This document shows, one piece after another, positions 1-10,314 of a stretch of 64,000 nt of DNA. Origin of the DNA: an uncultured Ruegeria sp. (lineage in GTDB: Bacteria; Pseudomonadota; Alphaproteobacteria; Rhodobacterales; Rhodobacteraceae); the NCBI RefSeq assembly GCF_947504215.1, contig NZ_CANNGO010000001.1:62001-126000 (forward strand), written 5' to 3'. The notes under the pieces were generated by a model. That model searched no databases. It was not told the DNA's origin and saw nothing but the letters and a program-made list of their open reading frames with translations. Numbering within the stretch: position 1 is the first letter of the stretch; each line of letters starts with the position of its first letter. Both the position numbers and the translations under genes were made by a program.

Positions 1-40
1 GTACCCATGCCGGAACGGCTAAAGCCACGTTGTTTTCCAT
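1..40 (-). CDS. start of an unidentified gene, truncated by the window edge
   Basis: On the minus strand an ATG at position 40 opens a frame (MENNVALAVPAWV) that runs off the left edge. A GAGGG purine stretch at 50-54 lies nine bases upstream, a good ribosome-binding distance. A second in-frame ATG at 46 is too close to that site. Only 13 codons are visible, so no family can be named. The gene would be divergent from the DUF6477 gene, with a shared regulatory region of about 240 bases. The call rests only on the start codon, its ribosome-binding site and the divergent layout. Confidence 0.4.
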   Translation of the reverse strand, partial: MENNVALAVPAWV

Positions 41-125
41 AATCATTTACCCTCGTCGACAAAACAGACTGCCACTTTTCGCCCTCAGAGTTTGAGTTAA
101 CCAAATCTAACTAGAGATTCTTTCG

Positions 126-140
126 TTACTCGTTCGTTAA
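126..140 (+). promoter_or_regulatory. candidate CtrA-type box (TTAC-N7-TTAA)
   Basis: The sequence TTAC-TCGTTCG-TTAA fits the TTAA-N7-TTAA consensus bound by the alphaproteobacterial regulator CtrA, with one variant base in the left half. A weaker partial copy (TTAA-N7-TAAC) lies at about 97-111. The box sits between two divergent genes, 155 bases upstream of the DUF6477 start. A match this short can arise by chance in AT-rich DNA, so this is a suggestion only. Confidence 0.25.
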
Positions 141-280
141 CCCCGATGAGCGGGAACCAGATTTGATTCAAAAAGATAAACAGTCGTGAAACCATCGTTC
201 GGAGTGAGTTCAATCAAGGCAACGCCCGCTAAAGTTGTGTGACAAGCAAGGCGTCAAAACTTGAACAAGGGACACACGAC

Positions 281-580
281 ATGCAGGACCTGATGACCAT
301 GATCGCAACTCTCCACCGCCCGCGCCTTTTGGCCCGGGCCGCGAAATTTGGGGCGCTGGATTATAATCGGGATCGGCATTTGCAACGCATTCTGGGCTAT
401 GGCTCACTCCCGGGAACAGGGTCGGCCCTTATGCGGTTGATGGAAATGGAGAAAGAAGTGAATGAGCAGCGAAAAGAAGAGGATGCAGCCTATTCTCTGG
501 TCCGACATCTGGATCTTTTGATCGCGCTATTGGGCGAGGCGCAGCTGTATCAGGCCAGCCGCGCCTCGCACCTGAATTGA
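281..580 (+). CDS. DUF6477 family protein
   Basis: A 99-residue soluble protein. It matches my recollection of DUF6477, a small family restricted to Rhodobacterales with no known function. The family-like core is MQDLMTMIATLHRPRLLARAA followed by the YNRDRHL and AYSLVRHLDLLIALLGEA stretches, which predict mostly helix. I chose the ATG at 281 over an upstream GTG at 239 because an AAGGGA site lies directly before it. Its TGA stop and that of the facing MttB-family gene share one TGATCA palindrome, so the two genes meet tail to tail with no spacer. A role cannot be assigned from sequence. Confidence 0.75.
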   Translation: MQDLMTMIATLHRPRLLARAAKFGALDYNRDRHLQRILGYGSLPGTGSALMRLMEMEKEVNEQRKEEDAAYSLVRHLDLLIALLGEAQLYQASRASHLN

Positions 581-2125
581 TCAGGTGAAGGCATCCGGCA
601 TAGAGGCTTTCTTCTCAGCAACATAAGCCTCCAGCGCGGCATTTACGTCCGGATCGATTTGCGGCTGTTGATAGTTGGCCAACAAATGCTCGACCCGCGC
701 AGTGGCGAGTTGACGAGTGTCACGGGACCCTTCTTCTTGCCAGGTCTCAAATGGCTTGTAGTCCAGCATTTCAGACTTCCAGAAGGCTTCCTTGAAGTTG
801 GCCTGCGTGTGATCACACCCAAGATAGTGGCCACCCGGACCAACCTCGCGGATAGCGTCCATGGCTTGAGCGTTTTCGTCATACGTCACGCCCTTGGCCA
901 ACCCATGCAATACGCCCAGTTGATCGGCATCCATGACGAATTTTTCGAAATCCGCAACAAGACCACCTTCCAACCAACCGCAGGAATGCAGCATGAAGTT
1001 CACACCAGACAACAGACCCATATTCAGTGAGTTCGCCGTCTCATAGGCCGCCTGCGCGTCCGGCAGTTTCGATCCGCAGAATGACCCGGCTGACCTGTAG
1101 GGCAAGTTCAAACGCCGCGCCAACTGGCCCGCGCCGTACGTAATATGTGACGCCTCAGGCGTTCCAAATGTCGGCGCGCCCGAGTTCATGTCAATGGACG
1201 TCACCATGGCGCCAAAGATCGCCGGAGCGCCCGGACGGATGATCTGGCTATAGGCGACACCGGCCAGAACCTCGGCCAGCACCTGTGTCAGTGTACCTGC
1301 CACGGAAACCGGGGCCATCGCTCCGCCCACGATGAATGGCGAGATGATGCAGGCTTGGTTATTGCGCGCATAGACCTCAAGCGAGCCCATCATCACATCG
1401 TCGAAAGTCATCGGCGAGTTGATGTTGGTCAGTGAGGTCATCACTGTGTTTTCCCGAACGAATTCCTTGCCGAAGAGGATTTCGCACATTTCAACCGAAT
1501 CCTGCGCGCGGCTTGGGTCGGTCACCGACCCCATGAAAGGCTTGTCCGATAGCGTCATATGCGCTTTCAGCATGTCCAGATGCCGCTTGTTCACCGGGAC
1601 GTCGGTGGGTTCGCACACTGTACCGCCCGAGTGGTGCAGCCACTTGGACATATAGGCCAGTTTCACAAACTTGTTGAAATCGTCCATGGTCGCATAGCGA
1701 CGTCCGCCTTCGGCATCACGCACAAAGGGCGGGCCATAGACAGGTGCCAAGACCAAAGTGCGCCCGCCGATCTCAACCGATTTCTCAGGATTGCGAGCGT
1801 GCTGTGTAAATTGACTGGGGGCCGTCTTGATTAGCTCACGCGCCAGACCACGCGGGATGCGCACACGTTCACCGTCGATGTCTGCACCTGCATCGCGCCA
1901 CCGGTCCAGAGCGTCGGGGTTGTCAACAAAGTTGACACCGATCTCTTCCAGTACGGTCTCTGCATTGGTTTCGATGATCTCCAACGCTTCTTCGTTGAGA
2001 ACTTCGAAATTGGGAATGTTGCGTTCGATGTATTTCGCTGTTTCGATCCGAACCGCGGTACGCTCCGCCCTGCGGGCGGCTCCGCCTCCACCGCGACCCC
2101 GGCGACGTGCTGCTGCTTCAGCCAT
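581..2125 (-). CDS. trimethylamine methyltransferase (MttB) family protein, non-pyrrolysine
   Basis: The 514-residue product matches the MttB/COG5598 superfamily, which moves a methyl group from a quaternary or tertiary amine to a corrinoid protein. The archaeal enzyme needs a UAG-encoded pyrrolysine. This frame has no internal stop, so it belongs to the large non-Pyl branch, whose characterised member MtgB acts on glycine betaine. The first 20 residues are unusually Arg/Gly-rich (RRRGRGGGGAARR); the core begins near residue 30. No corrinoid protein or MtgA-type methyltransferase lies next to it, so the substrate and acceptor are unknown. GGGG in the leader serves as the ribosome-binding site. 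Confidence 0.85.
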   Translation of the reverse strand: MAEAAARRRGRGGGGAARRAERTAVRIETAKYIERNIPNFEVLNEEALEIIETNAETVLEEIGVNFVDNPDALDRWRDAGADIDGERVRIPRGLARELIKTAPSQFTQHARNPEKSVEIGGRTLVLAPVYGPPFVRDAEGGRRYATMDDFNKFVKLAYMSKWLHHSGGTVCEPTDVPVNKRHLDMLKAHMTLSDKPFMGSVTDPSRAQDSVEMCEILFGKEFVRENTVMTSLTNINSPMTFDDVMMGSLEVYARNNQACIISPFIVGGAMAPVSVAGTLTQVLAEVLAGVAYSQIIRPGAPAIFGAMVTSIDMNSGAPTFGTPEASHITYGAGQLARRLNLPYRSAGSFCGSKLPDAQAAYETANSLNMGLLSGVNFMLHSCGWLEGGLVADFEKFVMDADQLGVLHGLAKGVTYDENAQAMDAIREVGPGGHYLGCDHTQANFKEAFWKSEMLDYKPFETWQEEGSRDTRQLATARVEHLLANYQQPQIDPDVNAALEAYVAEKKASMPDAFT

Positions 2126-2270
2126 GTTTTTTCCCCATGATCAGGATGTCTTGATTGAGCTCCTGTCTATCCCGCGGTCGATGACAACCGTTGGAAGATA
2201 ACGGCGATTGGAACATAAAAGCGACATGCCAGCCGCTTTACCGCCAAACGCGACGCCTAGAATTTAAGCA

Positions 2271-2969
2271 TCAAGTCTCGGGAACCATCTCCCAGTCGAC
2301 ACTGAGAATACCAGGTTCAAGGATAAGAGGCGCCGCAATCTTATGTTGAATATCTTCCAACTGTTCCTCACTGGACACCAGAATCTCGAGGGTTTGAATA
2401 CCGTCGTGGTCTTCCGCCCCTTTTTCGAATCCAACAATTCGCACGCCATTTTGCGCCAGAGCTTGCAAAGCTGATGCTCGTGTTTGAGTCTGATCACTGG
2501 CAGCACACCGCACCAAAATGCGGAATTCCTGTGTAAGCGGCACACCGGCACGCGTTGTGCGCTTGAGCCATTTCACTAACGGCCTCAGTCCCAGGTTCAC
2601 GAAGATAACGAACCCGGTCATCATCAGCGCAAAGATCCAGGCACCGCTGCCAGCCATCATTCCCACCGCTGCAGAACACCACAATGTCGCGGCCGTGTTC
2701 AGACCATGAATTGTGAAACCGTGCCGGAAGATGATACCAGCGCCTAGAAAACCGATCCCCGACACAACTTGGGCGGCCACCCGGGTCGGGCTGACTTCGT
2801 CCGGATAGAGCGCTGAAAACACCACAAAAGCAGCAGCGCTCAACGCCACCAAGGCATTCGTGCGCAGGCCTGCCATCCGTTGCCGAACCTGACGTTCCGA
2901 CCCGATCAACGCACCGCAAAACAGTGCGAGGGCCAGATTCAGAGCGGCAATTTCAATAGCAATTGGCAC
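2271..2969 (-). CDS. MgtC/SapB family membrane protein
   Basis: The product is an inner-membrane protein with an N-terminal hydrophobic domain of about four or five helices (roughly residues 5-140). It carries the family hallmarks CGALIGSERQ and GIGFLGAGIIFR. A soluble C-terminal domain of about 80 residues resembles the ACT-like domain of YhiD/SapB proteins. I place the start at the GTG at 2969, behind a strong GGGAGG five bases upstream. This gives 232 residues, the usual family length; an ATG at 3023 would add 18 residues with no good ribosome-binding site. MgtC homologues are linked to low-magnesium survival and ATP synthase control in Salmonella. The role here is unproven. Confidence 0.85.
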   Translation of the reverse strand: MPIAIEIAALNLALALFCGALIGSERQVRQRMAGLRTNALVALSAAAFVVFSALYPDEVSPTRVAAQVVSGIGFLGAGIIFRHGFTIHGLNTAATLWCSAAVGMMAGSGAWIFALMMTGFVIFVNLGLRPLVKWLKRTTRAGVPLTQEFRILVRCAASDQTQTRASALQALAQNGVRIVGFEKGAEDHDGIQTLEILVSSEEQLEDIQHKIAAPLILEPGILSVDWEMVPET

Positions 2970-3142
2970 GCGCACCTCCCAATTCGTTTTCGCCAACTCT
3001 CCCGGTTGGCCGAAGATCGTCATATTTCTGTTACAAATTATTTACAATAGGCCAGTCATTACTGTGCGCCCTATACCATCTGTGGTAGCTGGAAGATGAC
3101 CTTGCTCTTGCGAAATCACCGTGCTTGGCCTATGGCGCGAAC

Positions 3143-4702
<1,560 letters not shown>

Positions 4703-4757
4703 CCAAACAGATTCACGAACGCGTTGATCACGTTGCGCTCGGTGAAGTGCACCGCGT

Positions 4758-4910
4758 TCAGATCTGATAGAGCAGCCACCCTGCCCCAAGCTGATGCTGC
4801 ACCACAGTTGCGAAGGCAGTCGCGAACAAATCAGGCACCGTTGGGCTATTAGCCGCCTTGTGACTCAAACTGGTCACAACGACGTTTGACTTGCATTCCG
4901 CATCCCGATC
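4758..4910 (-). pseudogene. possible C-terminal gene remnant in the guaA downstream gap
   Basis: The 307 bases between guaA and the SGNH-like gene hold no intact gene. On the minus strand a 50-codon open stretch ends in a TGA at 4758. Its last half (VPDLFATAFATVVQHQLGAG, then WLLYQI) has ordinary protein composition and codon choice, but there is no ATG start and no ribosome-binding site. It looks like the tail of a gene whose 5' part is gone. I do not recognise the family. Chance coding-like sequence is the alternative. Confidence 0.25.
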
Positions 4911-5009
4911 TCACAGCATGTTTTGCTAGAAGACCTCGAAGACAATACCGGACCTTTTTCAAATAGCAGTATCGCACCAAATTGTAACAAGTAGCGCCCA
5001 AGGTATTTT

Positions 5010-6071
5010 ATGGCACTGATCAAGAACATTTTTTTCGTTTGTCTGTTAACTTTAACGATGTTGGTCGCGCTCGAAGTCATCCTGTTTGCCGCATTTTCAG
5101 TTCGGGACCTGGCAAGTGACGGCGGGACTTCAAAAAAGACCGGCAATCCGAACCAAAACGAAGAAACGTTTCAATTTCAAAACGACACCGAAAGCTTTCA
5201 AGGTTACCCCTACAAAGCCTTCGTTGGCTGGGAATCCCCCATGATTTCGAGCAAAACCCTGAACATCGACGAAGACCTGAGGCGCGTTACCACGAACCCT
5301 GAACCAGAAAGTGCGACGAAAGTTCACTTTTTCGGCGGGTCCACTATGTGGGGCCACAGCGTTTCTGACAAAAATACAATCCCCTCACAGTTTGCGGAAT
5401 TGTCCGGGAAAACGTCTATCAACTACGGTGAGCAGGCATACAATTCACGACAAAGCCTCAACCGGCTTCTCAACAATCTGTCAGACATTCAAAGCGGAGA
5501 CACTGTGGTGTTCTTCGACGGCGTGAATGACGTTTACCACAACTGCCTTGGCTTAAACTCCGCTAACGGCCATCCCCGCGAAGGCTTCATAAAGGCGGCT
5601 TTGGAAAACAAGTCACAATCTACCTCGGCGCTTTGGAGCATAATTCAATCCTCATCCATCAATCGCTTTGCCAGAGGCATCGGGCAGAAGTTGGATTCCA
5701 ACTCAAACGACAAAAACTTCTCAGAGCTCAACCGTTGTGACGAAGAGGAATACGCGGAAGACGTCGCCAGTTTCCTTGTAGACAGTTGGGCCGCGACCGA
5801 AGCTATCGTCCGATCCAAAGGCGCGCGGTTTGTATGTGTACTTCAACCGAACCCTTACACGTTGAGCTCGGAACCCTTCAGCCATAACGCCAATTACGAA
5901 ACTCAAATCCATCAAGTATACCCGAAGATACGGGCAAAAGCGCAAAGCCTTGGATGTTTCACAGACTATTCGGCACTTTTTCAAGAAGACCACTACATCG
6001 ATCATTGCTGCCATGTGAACGCCAAGGGGAACCTGGAAATAGCCCGGCAATTCGCAAAAGACTTGAACTAG
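5010..6071 (+). CDS. SGNH/GDSL hydrolase-like protein with N-terminal membrane anchor
   Basis: The 353-residue product begins with a hydrophobic segment at residues 7-30, either an uncleaved anchor or a signal sequence, so the rest is probably periplasmic. The SGNH serine-esterase pattern is present: Ser111 in GGSTMWG (block I), GVND at 171-174 (block III), and an Asp/His block near 331-335 followed by VNAKGN (block V). Such enzymes deacylate or acylate polysaccharides or lipids; the substrate cannot be read here. The gene is visibly richer in A+T and Asn/Lys codons than its neighbours and follows guaA, so acquisition by transfer is plausible. Confidence 0.7.
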   Translation: MALIKNIFFVCLLTLTMLVALEVILFAAFSVRDLASDGGTSKKTGNPNQNEETFQFQNDTESFQGYPYKAFVGWESPMISSKTLNIDEDLRRVTTNPEPESATKVHFFGGSTMWGHSVSDKNTIPSQFAELSGKTSINYGEQAYNSRQSLNRLLNNLSDIQSGDTVVFFDGVNDVYHNCLGLNSANGHPREGFIKAALENKSQSTSALWSIIQSSSINRFARGIGQKLDSNSNDKNFSELNRCDEEEYAEDVASFLVDSWAATEAIVRSKGARFVCVLQPNPYTLSSEPFSHNANYETQIHQVYPKIRAKAQSLGCFTDYSALFQEDHYIDHCCHVNAKGNLEIARQFAKDLN

Positions 6072-6201
6072 CGTTCTGAGCGCGCTGGTCTTTCTTCGAA
6101 AGGTCATCAACCCTGGAAAATACTGATTTTGGGTGACTTTCCGGTAAATCCAAGTCAGACAAACCTCTGACAGGCAAGATAACGCATACGGAGGCGTCAG
6201 G

Positions 6202-7107
6202 GTGGAAAGTTCGTCACCTCAGGTCGGTAAAGCGGCTGCTTGGATGATCGGGGCCATCGCGTCTTTCTCGTCAATGGCGGTCGCCGGGCGCGAGCTAAGT
6301 CTCTATCACGATACATTCGAAATTATGATGTACCGCAGTTTTGTGGGCTTTGTCGTCGTCGCGCTGGTCCTGACTGCAACTGGCAAATGGTATCAGGTCA
6401 AAACCAAACGTCTGGGCCTGCACGCTGTAAGAAACACACTGCATTTCACCGGGCAAAACCTTTGGTTCTATGCGGTCGGCGTAGCTCCTCTGGCGCAGGT
6501 GTTCGCGCTTGAGTTCACACAACCCATTTGGGTCATCCTGCTATCACCGCTTTTGCTAAAAGAACGCCTGACACTACTGAAAATGACGGCCGCTTTGATT
6601 GGGTTCGCAGGAATATTGGTTGTGACCCGACCTGGGGCCGCACCGCTAAGCCCCGGCATCTTGATGGCCGCCGCGTCAGCCATATTCTTCGCGTTTACAA
6701 CCATCACGACCAAAAAGCTCACGAGATTTGCCAGTATCGGATGTATCGTGTTCTGGTTAACGGCCATGCAGGCGGTGCTGGGCACCGCGGCAGCTGGGTT
6801 TGACGGGCAGATCACCATTCCCAATGCACAAACGGCTCCGTTTTTGCTGCTTGTAGGACTGGCGGGGTTGTTGGCGCATTTTTGCATCACAAACGCTCTG
6901 GCCATCGCGCCGGCGACTGTCGTGATCCCTTTTGACTTCGCACGCCTGCCCACCATCGCTGTGGTCGGCATGATACTATATCGCGAGCCGATCGATCACT
7001 GGACGCTTTTGGGTGCGGCAATAATTTTTGGCGGTATCTTTTTGAACGTGTGGTCAGAGAATCGTAACAGTTTGGCAACAGTTCGTAACGTAACAACTCC
7101 CAAGTAA
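6202..7107 (+). CDS. EamA/DMT family transporter
   Basis: A 301-residue hydrophobic protein with about ten transmembrane helices in two EamA repeats, as in 10-TM drug/metabolite exporters. The second-repeat region includes a WTLLGAAIIFGGIFLN helix typical of the family. The start is a GTG at 6202, behind GGAGG at 6190-6194. Substrates of such carriers (amino acids, nucleosides, cofactors, drugs) cannot be predicted from sequence. A second EamA gene lies about 1.4 kb downstream, after a FadL-type porin. Confidence 0.9.
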   Translation: MESSSPQVGKAAAWMIGAIASFSSMAVAGRELSLYHDTFEIMMYRSFVGFVVVALVLTATGKWYQVKTKRLGLHAVRNTLHFTGQNLWFYAVGVAPLAQVFALEFTQPIWVILLSPLLLKERLTLLKMTAALIGFAGILVVTRPGAAPLSPGILMAAASAIFFAFTTITTKKLTRFASIGCIVFWLTAMQAVLGTAAAGFDGQITIPNAQTAPFLLLVGLAGLLAHFCITNALAIAPATVVIPFDFARLPTIAVVGMILYREPIDHWTLLGAAIIFGGIFLNVWSENRNSLATVRNVTTPK

Positions 7108-7233
7108 CGCATGGTCACCAGTTGACGTTAAAATGGGTCACGAGTGAGTATCGGGCACCACAAATAATGGGCCCGGCGATGCACACTCTGGCACTGCCAA
7201 TAAGGCCCACGAGAGACAGTATGGGAGGAATAA

Positions 7234-8358
7234 ATGAAAAAGGCGCTTCTACAAGCTTGCGCCCTATGCGTAGGGGCAACGACAGTGCAGGCGGGTGGCT
7301 TGGATCGCAGTGGTCAGGGCATCAATCTTATTTTTGAAGAGGGCGCGGCCGTTCAGTTTCGACTTGGCTACACCAATCCTACAGTGTCAGGCACGCTAGG
7401 CGGAGTAGATTCTGGAAATATCGCGAAGGACTTCTTCACACCCCACCTGGGCTACAAAACTTCGCTGACCGAACAGCTCGATTTCGCGCTCGTGTATGAT
7501 CAGCCCTTTGGCGCTGATGTGGCCTACGGTTCGAATTATCCATTGTCGCAGAACCCTACGTCAGTGGCAGGTGGCCGTACCGACGTTTTGCGTGCCTCAG
7601 CCGATACAGATGCGGTTACCGCATTGTTTCGGTACAAGTTTGACGGCGGCTTTAGCGCAATAGGTGGCTTACGCGCGCAGCGCCTGACAGGCAACGTGGC
7701 TGTTCCCGCTGCAGCGGGTTATGAAGTCGACATCGATCCGGAAATCGATTTTGGATACGTGGTCGGTGTAGCATGGGAAAAACCAGAAATTGCCGCCCGG
7801 GTCGCCCTAACGTACAACTCCAAAATCACGCACAACCTGTCGCAAACAGAATCTAACAATGTGGTGCCTCCAATTCCTGCGGGTCTTTCTGTCAACAACA
7901 CAGAAACGGAAGTGGTAACACCGCAGTCGGTGAACCTCGACTTCCAGACGGGTGTGGCACCGAAGACGCTTTTGTTTGGATCAATACGTTGGGTTGATTG
8001 GCCGCAATCTATCTACGCCCCGCCTGTGTATGTTGGCATAACCGGAAACAACCTACTTGACTACGACGATGCTACGTTCACTTACACACTTGGCTTGGGC
8101 TATCAGTTCTCAGAGGAGTTTTCCGGAGCAGTTACAGTTGGGTATGAGACTTCTACCGGCTCCACTGTTTCAGACTTGGGTCCGACAGATGGTTTCTGGA
8201 GCGTCGGTTTGGGCGGCACTTATTCGATCGAGCAAGCGAAGATTTCCGGTGGAATTCGCTATACCGATATTGGGGATGCTACGACAAACCAAGGAGCGCG
8301 GTTCACTGGAAACAGCGCCTGGAGTGTCGGTGTTCAGGTCACCTACGCCCTAAACTAA
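7234..8358 (+). CDS. FadL/OmpP1/TodX-type outer membrane transport protein
   Basis: The 374-residue product has a clear Sec signal peptide (MKKALLQACALCVGATTVQA, cleavage after residue 20). The rest is a Gly/Ser/Thr- and aromatic-rich beta-barrel pattern of alternating strands that ends in VQVTYALN, close to the usual aromatic C-terminus of outer membrane proteins. FadL proteins let hydrophobic compounds such as long-chain fatty acids or aromatics cross the outer membrane. It has a good GGGAGGAA ribosome-binding site and is followed directly by a strong terminator, so it ends its own transcript. The ligand is not evident. Confidence 0.88.
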   Translation: MKKALLQACALCVGATTVQAGGLDRSGQGINLIFEEGAAVQFRLGYTNPTVSGTLGGVDSGNIAKDFFTPHLGYKTSLTEQLDFALVYDQPFGADVAYGSNYPLSQNPTSVAGGRTDVLRASADTDAVTALFRYKFDGGFSAIGGLRAQRLTGNVAVPAAAGYEVDIDPEIDFGYVVGVAWEKPEIAARVALTYNSKITHNLSQTESNNVVPPIPAGLSVNNTETEVVTPQSVNLDFQTGVAPKTLLFGSIRWVDWPQSIYAPPVYVGITGNNLLDYDDATFTYTLGLGYQFSEEFSGAVTVGYETSTGSTVSDLGPTDGFWSVGLGGTYSIEQAKISGGIRYTDIGDATTNQGARFTGNSAWSVGVQVTYALN

Positions 8359-8381
8359 TCAGCGTTAGGTCATGGATGAAA

Positions 8382-8410
8382 AGCCCCGCTGTTAAGCGGG
8401 GCTTTTTTTT
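8382..8410 (+). terminator. rho-independent terminator after the FadL-type gene
   Basis: A perfect nine-pair stem, AGCCCCGCT / AGCGGGGCT, with a GTTA loop is followed by a run of eight T. It starts 23 bases after the porin stop codon. This is the clearest intrinsic terminator in the window. Confidence 0.95.
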
Positions 8411-8458
8411 CGCAAGTTTCGGGTCGCTTCAGTAGTACCCAAATGAAAGAGTGGTGCC

Positions 8459-9355
8459 ATGGAAACTCAGAAACACCTCTCTCCTCGCGCTTGGTCTGAA
8501 CTTTTGTTGCTGGGCTTGATTTGGGGCGCGTCCTTTTTATCGATCCGGATCGCTTTGGATACAATTCCGGTAATGACATCGGTTTTGCACCGCACTTTCT
8601 GGGCTATGTTGGTGCTGTGGCTTGTCGTTCTAATTCAACGTCAGAATATACCAGAAAGCCCCAAGGTCTGGCTGGCTTTTCTGGTCATGGGCCTTCTGAA
8701 CAACGCTATTCCCTTTACATTGATGGCATGGGGCCAGCTGTATATCGGCACTGGTCTGACGGCGATCCTGAACGCGGCCACGGCGGTTTTTGGCGTCTTG
8801 ATCGCAGCCATGTTCTTCAAAGATGAGCGTCTGACAAAAGCCCGCCTAACAGGCGCCGGGCTAGGATTTCTGGGCGTGTCGATCGCGATCGGAATACAGA
8901 ACTTCTCAAATTTCAGCCTACAAAGCACAGCCCAACTCGCGATAGTTGCCGGAACCATCTCATATGCGTTGGCTGCTGCATGGGCCCGCAAGTCATTGTC
9001 TGGCCTTTCGCCTATCGTCGCAGCAGCTGGGATGCTGACCGGATCGACGCTGCTGATCCTACCGGTCGCATTGATGGTCGACGGCATGCCCACCTTGACC
9101 CTGCCTTTTGTGACATGGGTTGCCATCGGCTACTACGCCATCATAGCGACCGCTGGCGCGTACCTGTTATACTACCGCGTGCTTGCCATGGCTGGCAGCG
9201 GCAATCTGATGCTGGTCACCCTGGTTATCCCGCCCGTTGCCATTGTTCTGGGCGCTGCGGTGCGGGACGAGGCCCTTGAACCGAGGGCTTTCGTCGGGTT
9301 CGCAGTCCTTGCGTTGGGCCTGTTGATCTTAAATCGTTCTGGTTCTCGCAATTGA
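8459..9355 (+). CDS. EamA/DMT family transporter
   Basis: A 298-residue membrane protein with about ten hydrophobic helices in two EamA repeats, opening with WSELLLLGLIWGASFLSIRIA, a typical first helix with its WG-SF motif. It is a likely inner-membrane metabolite exporter of unknown substrate. It starts at ATG 8459 with a weak GAAAGAG site, downstream of the porin terminator, so it should have its own promoter. It is not closely similar by eye to the EamA gene at 6202, so this is probably not a recent tandem duplication. Confidence 0.9.
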   Translation: METQKHLSPRAWSELLLLGLIWGASFLSIRIALDTIPVMTSVLHRTFWAMLVLWLVVLIQRQNIPESPKVWLAFLVMGLLNNAIPFTLMAWGQLYIGTGLTAILNAATAVFGVLIAAMFFKDERLTKARLTGAGLGFLGVSIAIGIQNFSNFSLQSTAQLAIVAGTISYALAAAWARKSLSGLSPIVAAAGMLTGSTLLILPVALMVDGMPTLTLPFVTWVAIGYYAIIATAGAYLLYYRVLAMAGSGNLMLVTLVIPPVAIVLGAAVRDEALEPRAFVGFAVLALGLLILNRSGSRN

Positions 9356-9403
9356 CGCCGCCTCCTGCCCGATTTAGCAAAGGCTAAAAAGGGACAGTGG
9401 CAA

Positions 9404-10276
9404 ATGATCTACGGCTCGGCAAAAGACTGGCGCAACGCGCCGCGAAAAAAAGTGTTATTTTTCGGCATGTCGGGTCTGGGCAAAACCTATGTGTCAAACA
9501 TCCTGAGGGATTCCGGCGGTTGGTTTCACTACTCGATCGACTACCGTATTGGCACCCGCTACATGGGCGAGTACATCACCGACAACGCCAAGGCCGAGGC
9601 GATGAAGGTCCCGTTTCTGCGCGATCTGTTGCTTTCGGATTCGATCTATATCGGCTCGAACATATCATTTGAGAACCTGACCCCGGTGGCGGCCTATCTG
9701 GGCAAGCCAGGGAACCCAGATCTCGGCGGGCTTGAAATGTCAGAATACCGCCGCCGGCAAGAGCAGTTCCGCCTGGCTGAAATTCACGCCCTGCTGGACA
9801 CTGAGTATTTCATCGACCGTGCGCAGCGGTTGTACCAATACCCCCATTTCATCTGTGATACTGGCGGATCCATCTGCGAATGGGCAGACCCGGGCGACCC
9901 AGGCGATCAGTTGTTGACTGAATTGTCCCGACACACCCTTATGATATGGCTGAAGGGTGACGAAGATCATACCGCCGAGTTGATAAAACGCTTCGACAAA
10001 GCCCCTAAGCCGATGTCTTATCAGGGCGAATTTCTTACCCGCGTCTGGCAAGAATACTTGGACCAACACGGCTGCGCCGAGTCTGATGTTGATCCCGATG
10101 ACTTCATCCGCTGGACCTATGCTCAAGCTCTCGCTCATCGTCAACCCAGATACGAAGCCATGGCGAAGAACTGGGGTGTCGCAGTCACTGCAGGCGATAT
10201 CAGCAAGGTACGCGATGCCCCTGATTTCGATGAGTTGATCGAACGCACCCTTGAGACCAGGCGCAATTGCGCCTAA
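9404..10276 (+). CDS. P-loop ATPase-like protein upstream of metA
   Basis: The 290-residue soluble protein has a Walker A motif at residues 21-28 (GMSGLGKT) directly after a hydrophobic beta strand (KVLFF). No other named domain is evident. The layout resembles small-molecule or nucleoside kinases of the adenylate/shikimate-kinase fold, with a possible Walker-B-like ICDTGGS. My recollection is that annotators usually call it simply ATPase in Rhodobacterales. It stops 38 bases before metA on the same strand, which suggests co-transcription. What it phosphorylates, if anything, is unknown. Confidence 0.7.
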   Translation: MIYGSAKDWRNAPRKKVLFFGMSGLGKTYVSNILRDSGGWFHYSIDYRIGTRYMGEYITDNAKAEAMKVPFLRDLLLSDSIYIGSNISFENLTPVAAYLGKPGNPDLGGLEMSEYRRRQEQFRLAEIHALLDTEYFIDRAQRLYQYPHFICDTGGSICEWADPGDPGDQLLTELSRHTLMIWLKGDEDHTAELIKRFDKAPKPMSYQGEFLTRVWQEYLDQHGCAESDVDPDDFIRWTYAQALAHRQPRYEAMAKNWGVAVTAGDISKVRDAPDFDELIERTLETRRNCA

Positions 10277-10314
10277 CTACCAGCTTTCTATGACCTCTTT
10301 AAAAGCCTGAGCAT

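Noticed and set aside
10277-10314. SAM riboswitch before metA
   Set aside because: The leader is only 38 bases and shows no SAM-II pseudoknot pattern; none was seen before the upstream gene either.
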